Below are positions 57,246 through 64,000 of a stretch of 64,000 nt of DNA, one piece after another. How positions within the stretch are numbered: position 1 is the first letter of the stretch; the number at the start of each line of letters is the position of its first letter. A model generated the notes under the pieces. The model searched no databases. It was not told the DNA's origin and saw only the letters and a program-made list of their open reading frames with translations. Origin of the DNA: Rhipidocladum racemiflorum (taxonomy: Eukaryota; Streptophyta; Magnoliopsida; Poales; Poaceae). The translations under genes and the position numbers were made by a program. The stretch lies in assembly GCA_036346355.1 (NCBI GenBank), contig JAYEVF010000049.1:1-64000 (forward strand). The letters are read 5' to 3'.

Positions 57246-59087
57246 ATCCGTGATCATTTACTTCCGTGGCTTCCTGGTTTACACGGTAGAATTTTTAATT
57301 TTGTGCTAGTGTAGCCTACCCGTATCCCTTCAAATCTAACCAACCCACGTTGGCATATATTAGCAACCAACTAATAAGTATCCATCCTAGGGTGACAAAT
57401 AGTAATAGTATAGCGAATGACAAGGTATGTATAATTTAAATGGTTTGAATAACCAATTCCTAAACAATTTGAAAATAGTTATAATTTAAAATATCACGCA
57501 ATAGGTTAAAACAAAATGGCATTTGTAAAACTGGGCTCAACATGATCAAAGCACAACTTGCCTTAGAATAAACACTAATCTTATTCATGAATCAACTCTT
57601 TGCCTTCTAACACTCCTGGTACTTAAACATCTAAGAGAAATGAATGGTGAAAAATAAAATAAATATAAAACACAGATAAAAGAAACTCCAAAAATCAAAT
57701 CAAATATATTGGAGTGTAGGGCTTGATTTTAGATAATTTAGGAACTTGAACAGCCTTAATTTGGGTTCGTATGAAAGAGAATGGACTCTTGAAAGATTCA
57801 TCAAACAAATAAATCCTGGAAAAAGTGAGAGAAAGGAGAATATTCCTTTTTGAGAGACTGACAAGCATGCCCAGCTGGATTTCTATTTTCCAATTAATTC
57901 CAAAAATTTTAGAAATGAACCAGAGGCTAACATGTGGGCCCTTAGTCTATAGACCAAGTCCATGAACACTATGCCTATTCCATGGTGCACCTGACTCGTA
58001 GGTTGGACCCACCGACAAGGGGACCCCACATGTTAGAGACTTGGTTCATGGTGAACTATGTCTATCTAGATTGGATTTGGATTGCATGGCTGTTGACTTG
58101 GCATAGACGTGGCACTAACGCGGCCTTCCACGTTGGCAACCTCGCTGGGGAAGATGATGGTGAGTAGTGGTGCTACTTCGGTGAATAGCTATCTAGCGAA
58201 CCACTATACGGTTTTCTCTCCTAGTTGGTGCAAACTGATGTGGTGTCCCTTGCAAATAAGATGTGCACTGGCATAGGGACCAATGGTCAGTGTCGGTGTG
58301 ACAACGGCGATGGAATCATGACAGAGATCCATGGAAAACTTCAAAACTTCACAAAAAGCTCCTCAGCTCCATCGGGTCATGCCTCTAGCATGAGCACAAC
58401 ATGATGAACAAGATGACACGAACATCGCAGTGAACGACAACATCTAGCGACAACGATGACCACAAAGGTGGCAGCGTCAACAAACTCCATGGTGATGTGG
58501 ACTACTGGAAATGCTCCAATGACAAGATGGTGTGCATCGGGTAGAACACGACAAGATGAATCCAAGGTGAAGACCTAGACAATAGGGACTCACCAATAGT
58601 GGTAGAATCTGGTGAAGGCCTCGGCAGTGAAGCTCATGGGAAAACTCAAATTTCGAGGAAACCACGGTGAAACTCGATAGCTAGGGTTAGGGCTTTGGAC
58701 AAGGAAACCTAGTTGACTCTATTGCTCCCTTTATACTGGCCTTAGCGTGCGTGTAGCGTTCGATACGTGGTGGAGTCAGCGGCATGCATGACACGGACAT
58801 AGCATCTGGATCGGGATGACGAATAGTGCTTGTTAGTGACACATGTTGAGCGAGTTGAGTGGCTGAGCTATGCACAGGTTAGGCTTACTGGGCTGGGTTT
58901 CAGTCCAAACACTTTTTCAGCACATTTAATTGTTTTTTTAGAAAATACATAAAATACAATTGATCTCCAAATAAATTGCAAATACATTTGAAAAATTCCT
59001 AGAAAATTCAGTAAAAAACTTTAGAACATATAGAACTCAAACAAAATAATTTTGACAATTGCTCATTTGAGAATTAATCATAGTAAA
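57246..59087 (-). repeat. Old gypsy LTR, right fragment (minus orientation)
   Basis: Diverged match to the LTR of the 44401 element: cccacgttggca, ccaactaataagtatcc, 'ctagggtgacaa', 'caaagcacaacttgcctt', and a later 'tgggaccc/ggtggg' region (57930-58040). It gives no product. Minus-strand frames at 58377-58875 are unsupported. Confidence 0.55.
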
Positions 59088-59310
59088 TGTAACATCCAAA
59101 ATTTTCTCAAATTGAAATACAGGCATACAAGTTGACTTTTGACCTTAATTTGAATTTTTAGTATTTCTTGGATCCCTTGGAATTTTTTGCATTAAAAGAA
59201 AATGCTTTTAAATAAATCAGTGTTTTCTATCCCCAAAGGTAAATCACCTCAAAGGTTAAAAATAATTTATTTAAATCTAAAATAATCCTTAGAATACCTT
59301 CAAAACTTTT
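59088..59310 (+). repeat. Fragment of a plus-oriented LTR start
   Basis: Begins tgtaacatccaaaattttct, close to the tgtaacaccccaaaatttt start of the 19284 element's LTR. It is cut at 59311 by another LTR. Confidence 0.5.
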
Positions 59311-61372
59311 TGTAACACCCCGGCACCAAGTATGCCGCGAATGTCACCCAAACAATACTAGAAGCAACCAAAAACACATATTTAACGATAAATTACAGTA
59401 ACCAAAAATTCGGCAGCATATCCTTTGTTTTTATATGGTTTAAAGCAACAATTATAATATCATAATACAATAGCATAACAGATGACATCTAAAACAAGAA
59501 TAACAGGAGTTACAACATCAGTTCAAGCCCAGCATATAAAATAAAACGTTTCATGAACCAATATGAAGTGAACAATAAAACCAAGCCCACAATAAAGCAT
59601 AGTTCAACTTTAGCACAATAGAATAATCATCACAACTACGAACGAAAGTGAGTATTTGTCTAGATGAGTGAAACTAGGTGGAGATGTGACGCTAACTCCC
59701 TTTCCTGCATGCCGAATTCACGGTACCTAAAAACAACATAAAATAACAAGCGTGAGTTCATCACTCAACAAAGTGTATTGCAATGGCATAAACATTAACT
59801 GTATTCATTAACATCTCATTAAACATCATCATAAGCATCTCATAAAACATCTTCATTCATGCAATGCAATGCACATGTCTCTTTGCTTAGCACATACCGG
59901 TATTGCCGACTGCACACCCGTTGGTGTGCACCCTCTTTCCCTTCCATCCCTTGGAGGGTGCCTACTCTTACTAACTTGCTCCCATTCACAACCATGGATG
60001 GGACTACGAGGTAGGACTTTCGTGTTCACTACGTGTGAACACAGAGGGCCGCATCAGAATGGGTCGCCTCTTCTATTATGAATGCACATATGCCACAACA
60101 TGATTTAACTCGCATAAATACTCAATATAACAACTGAATAACCATTAAATTAATCATGTTCATCGTATCACATGCAAGGTTCACACAAGGTAAATTAGCA
60201 CATCATATAGTTTTATCGCAACGCTACGAATCTTTTTGGTCACCCAATTCCAAAACCATCCCAATAGACTTGCCTTCAACCTCGCGAAACGGAGTGGCGG
60301 GATGTTGATGGCACTCCCGGAGTCACACCACCTGCACAAAGGTATAATACACTGAAAAAATGCCCACAAAACAACACAATAACAATCAACTACATCGACT
60401 TCGCAACCTATTCCCAAAACCCGAAAAGCAGAGAATCTGTCCAACGGGACAGCAGGCTTCTAACAAGCATATCTTGAATTCTATAACTCCAAATCAGGCA
60501 AACAAGTACATTTTCTCGAACATCAGGAAAGTTTCCATATTTTTCTAAGTATTCGCGAAAGCTGATTCGGCTTCTAAAACCCTCTAATCTATAGTTGAAC
60601 ACAGACTGTACCATTCACGTCACATATTGGACAGCGTTTGGTAAAATGACAATAACTTTTAAACGGATGAACAAAATTTAATGATTTTAGTGCCCAATTA
60701 AAGGTAATTGAATTACCTACAACTTTAGCAACAGCCGGCTGACCATGTAATGAATCAAAAATTCCCACAACTCAAGACCTACGTCAGGGTTCAAATCTGC
60801 CCGAGGACAGAACGAGGGACAGATCTACAAGCTCCTCAAACGCAATTAGGAACAGCACCTAAACACCAATTTTAAGCAAGAACTCCCCCATCTAACCAGC
60901 ACCATAACCGTACAAAAGAATCTAAAATCACTTACCTCCCTTGAAGAACCAAACGAACGCCGAATTTCTTCTTCTCCCGGCCCGATCTCCCTCCAATCGA
61001 TGGAATCGTCGGATCTCTTTGGGTAGAAGGTTCCCAAATCGAGCGAGGGCTGCGAGGGGAGGGCACTATGGCCGGCTAGAGGTGGGGAGGGGAGGCGCAA
61101 GGGGTGGGGAGTGGTGCGGCTAGGGGAGGGGAGGGGGAGGGGCGCACCAAGGGAGGGGTGGCGGCTAGGGTTGGAGGAGAGGGGGCAGCAAGGGGGGTGG
61201 GGGCGCATGGGGTGGGGAGGGATTAGGGTTGGCAGCATTTCTCCCCCCTCATGGGCCGAAAACCTCCCATCGGAAGCCCACAACACAAAACCCTAAGGAC
61301 CAAACTCTTCTGGACAAGCTCAAACACCCCGAAAAGCCAAAATACGATCTAAAATCTTACCGTAATGTCACA
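59311..61372 (-). repeat. 3' LTR of a minus-strand gypsy element (2062 bp)
   Basis: Reverse-oriented relative of the LTR at 41932: tgtaacaccccggc ... taatgtcaca in + coordinates. It shares 'accggtattgccga', 'cactcccggagtcacacc' and 'cagagaatctgtcc'. The adjacent purine tract shows it is the 3' LTR of an element, not a solo LTR. Confidence 0.82.
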
Positions 61373-61520
61373 TTCTCTCCCCCTTAATAGTATTCGACCT
61401 CGAATCCGAAGTACGCCAAAATCAAGAACAAAGTCCCCAAGAAACTAAAGACTTCTTCGCAACACAAAAACACCCACACAAAGACTCAAACTGAACCAAA
61501 CGACAAACCAACTCGCAAAA
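61373..61520 (-). mobile_element. Polypurine tract and internal stub of the same gypsy element
   Basis: ttctctcccccttaatag in + orientation is a polypurine tract on the minus strand, followed by cgacctcgaatcc, a diverged form of the tcatccccgagattc seen after 47796. The rest of the body is cut off by the CACTA terminus. Confidence 0.7.
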
Positions 61521-62037
61521 CACTACAAGAATCCTGTTGTGGGGCGAGTGTGGAAATAACAATCCGAGTGCACACTCAGCGTAGATGAGTCTATCCTGAG
61601 TGTACTCTCGTTTCAGCTACCTCTCGGACAAAGTTCTCTACTCCGAGTGTGCTCTCGCCAAATATGATATCTATTCCGAGAGGGCACTCGAAATATGATG
61701 TTTCATCCACGTAGGACACAATAATGCGAGGGTACACTCGGTATAGATTACCAGCTGCCATGTCAGCAAAGGCAGTGCAATATGTACCGAGAGGGCACTC
61801 GGCGTAGATGAACTCTATGCCGAGAGGGCACTCGGTGTAGCACTAGCCCGAGAGTGCTCTCGGTATACATGGGCATTAGGGCACCCACCTATCAACGAGA
61901 GGGCACTCGGCATAGGTGTAGCCCAAGAGGGCACTCAGTATACATGGGCATTAGGGCACCTACCTAACAACGAGAGGGCACTCGGCATAGGTGTAGCCCG
62001 AGAGGGCACTCAGTATACATGGGCATTAGGGCACCTA
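61521..62037 (+). mobile_element. CACTA (En/Spm) transposon terminus with subterminal repeats
   Basis: Begins cactacaagaa, the hallmark of grass CACTA termini. Repeated cgagagggcactcgg units in both orientations follow, as in CACTA subterminal regions. From 61821 a 75-bp unit repeats at 61821, 61896 and 61971. The third copy stops after 67 bases at 62037, where an LTR begins. The transposase and other end lie outside the window. Confidence 0.82.
61821..62037. repeat. 75-bp tandem repeat (2.9 copies) in the CACTA subterminal region
   Basis: Exact period 75: unit starts at 61821, 61896 and 61971. Each holds two cgagagggcactc-type motifs and a 'tatacatgggcattagggcacc' block. Copy 1 is the most diverged. 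Confidence 0.9.
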
Positions 62038-64000
62038 TGTGAGACCCTCATTTTTATGTCAGTAAATAACATAAATATGAGGCTCTTTAAGTGCATCCTG
62101 TGCCATTCCCATGATCAGTGGCTGGCACGCACAAACACAATTTGGATATTACAGCCACACAAATACACATTTTTTTTTATTACATCACAAGTTTTATAGT
62201 GATATTACAATACCAAAAGTAACAGGAAATTAAAACCATGTCTCATAGTATGCCAACTATTCCATAACTCCACAGGCAACTGCTGAGATGAACCTAGAAA
62301 GATTAGTCGTCGCTAAAATTCGCAGGTTCCTCATATTCATTCTCGTCGTTATCGTAATCTTGCTCTTCACCTAAAAACATTGTTGAAGCAAGTTGAGTAC
62401 ATTGGTACTCGCAAGACTTTGTAGTGTATGCAAATCCTGTAATAAATGCAGGCTGAAAATAGAAAGTGGGTTTCTACGGTTGTTTTGCATAAAGCGAAAG
62501 TTTTGAATGAAGTATTACTGAATAATAATGGAAAGCGTAAATAAAAATTTAAGACAGTTTGATAAGTAATTGAGATAACAAGTAATAAAAGAATAATAAC
62601 ATTTTTACTCACGGCCCTTTGTGAGTAAAATAACGAACAAGACCCTCCATGGTCTCAAGTGGACAAATATAATAATGAGTGACATAAAAGGGGTATAAAT
62701 CATTTCTCAAATCATTTAATCAAAGGTTTTTGAAAACAGAAACAGCTAACTATGTGATGACTTTACCAAGTGCTCATGACCGCGAGCGCGGCTAATCGAT
62801 TAGGTTTAGACTCTGCAGTGTTTGTACTTCATTACCCACAAGATATGTTCTCACTTTTTGCAAGCTATAAGACACACTTCCTTTGGTATGCCCGCGAGGA
62901 GTTCATAACGAAACCGTTCGATTACTTGAACCTAACTTTGCACCAGCGACAGTGTTTAACCCTGACTATGATGGAAGCTAAAAAGGTAAAAGGAATTCGA
63001 GTCAAGAACCCACCAGGAATAGAAATTCGGAGTTAGTGACCCACCAGAATAATAATGACCCAGATTCATAACCGTGACGCATAATCGCAGTTTCCGCCTA
63101 CCAGAGTGCAAAGCTAGTTCCAAATAATTTTAATTGGTTAAGACTGGTCCCATTTCAAGATTTGTGGATGTACGGTTATCTTGGCCTGAAAACAACACAT
63201 TAGCTCGGTCCTTATTGTGACATGGGCGATACTCCACCCTAGCTACGTACACATTAAAACATGTACATCCGGCTATTGCCAATAATCACCCACATCAAAT
63301 CAGTAGTTTTATTTTCATTTTTAACAAACTACCAGTATCCTTTACTGCTTAAATAAACCATAAAAGATTTCATAAAGAAGTGTGTATGTGGGTATAGATA
63401 TCAACGTATCATTCTAAGCATTGCTAAGCGGATGCAAATAATATTCGTTATAGCCCATCTTTCAATTAAGTACCCATTCCTATGGTTATCATGTGGTTTA
63501 TGTTGATATGATTAAGACAATATACCAACATTGGGTTATAACTACCAACAATAGTGAAATAAATATTTAGAATATAATCATGCAGTAAGATTCTTAATCA
63601 CATTTAATCTGGTTGTAAAATCTGGCTTTAAGAAAGATCAAAGTGGTGCTTGCCTTGCTCCTCGGTGGTGTAAGCTGGGTCTGTGTCGTCGATAGCGTAG
63701 TCGGTAGCCTCAGCGTCTATACGTCGATTAAGAACATGGCAAATAAGATACTTCAATATCGATAAAAGAAGCAAATACATAAACAACAAGGATAGCAGTT
63801 GAAAGATTCAAATGAAATCAATTCAAAACAATCAAGATGTCAAACATCAATCATCGTTTCATGTGTTAACTGAGTTATATGGTTTTGGGTCCTAAGGGTA
63901 AAGATATAAGGATATACAGCACAACTACTCTTCTTTATGTATTATTTCATTTTAATTTATGAATTCAGGAAGCTAAGATTGTAAAATTGAATTTAATGAA
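62038..64000 (-). repeat. Gypsy LTR inserted in the CACTA element, running off the right edge
   Basis: Starts tgtgagaccctca and shares LTR landmarks with the 32595 family: gcgcggctaatcgatta (62785), ctctgcag...acccacaagat (62810-62850), 'acacttcctttggt' (62873). The minus orientation is inferred from these. The end is not in the window and no coding sequence is seen. Confidence 0.75.

Noticed and set aside
61540..62037. CRISPR-like array
   Set aside because: Repeats are 75-bp tandem units without variable spacers, next to a CACTA terminus in a plant genome.

Overview
The window is repeat-dominated plant nuclear DNA, most likely from a grass and probably rice or a close Oryza relative. The evidence is nested Ty3/gypsy and Ty1/copia elements whose primer sites match plant initiator-tRNA-Met, an L1-type LINE, a CACTA terminus, a small MITE, and host genes split into short GT-AG exons. 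No prokaryotic-style genes, rRNA or tRNA genes, or CRISPR arrays were seen. Product calls come from reading the translations; no database search was possible.

Two host genes lie tail to tail near 16.4-16.8 kb, and both look dead or badly damaged. On the + strand, 6211-16408 holds the last four exons of a VWA/inter-alpha-trypsin-inhibitor-heavy-chain-like gene, with two in-frame stops and a 1-bp deletion. Its last intron (7796-16070) was filled by a 164-bp MITE, a Reina-like gypsy element (8146-13638) and a 5'-truncated LINE (13641-15871). On the - strand, 35262-16828 holds all eight coding exons of a LAZ1-like (DUF300, organic-solute-transporter-alpha-like) gene. A 2.31-kb solo LTR sits inside its 57-bp exon 2 with a TACAG target duplication. 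A complete 12.76-kb gypsy element (19284-32043, target duplication GTGTC) sits in intron 3.

Left edge (1-5830): the 5' LTR and gag start of a - strand gypsy element that runs off the window. Its LTR is split by a 2.0-kb short-LTR non-autonomous retroelement (1582-3602).

Right half (36.3-64 kb): a decayed copia pol on the - strand (36330-38980), a truncated gypsy LTR (39190-40396), then a deep nest. An old gypsy LTR (40800-41013 and 57246-59087) was split by a copia LTR (41014-57245). That LTR received a solo gypsy LTR (41932-44137) and a complete - strand gypsy element (44401-57075, target duplication TACTG). The window ends with another gypsy 3' LTR (59311-61372), a CACTA terminus with 75-bp tandem repeats (61521-62037), and a gypsy LTR that cut the third repeat and runs past the right edge.

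The two complete gypsy elements (+ at 19284, - at 44401) are one chromovirus family: LTRs of about 3.4-3.6 kb, an extra ORF upstream of gag, gag, protease-RT-RNase H-integrase, and a C-terminal chromodomain-like motif. All pol genes here carry frameshifts. I found no clearly new functional system. The best leads are the two dissected host genes, the conserved pre-gag ORF, and regulatory motifs shared by the LTRs.
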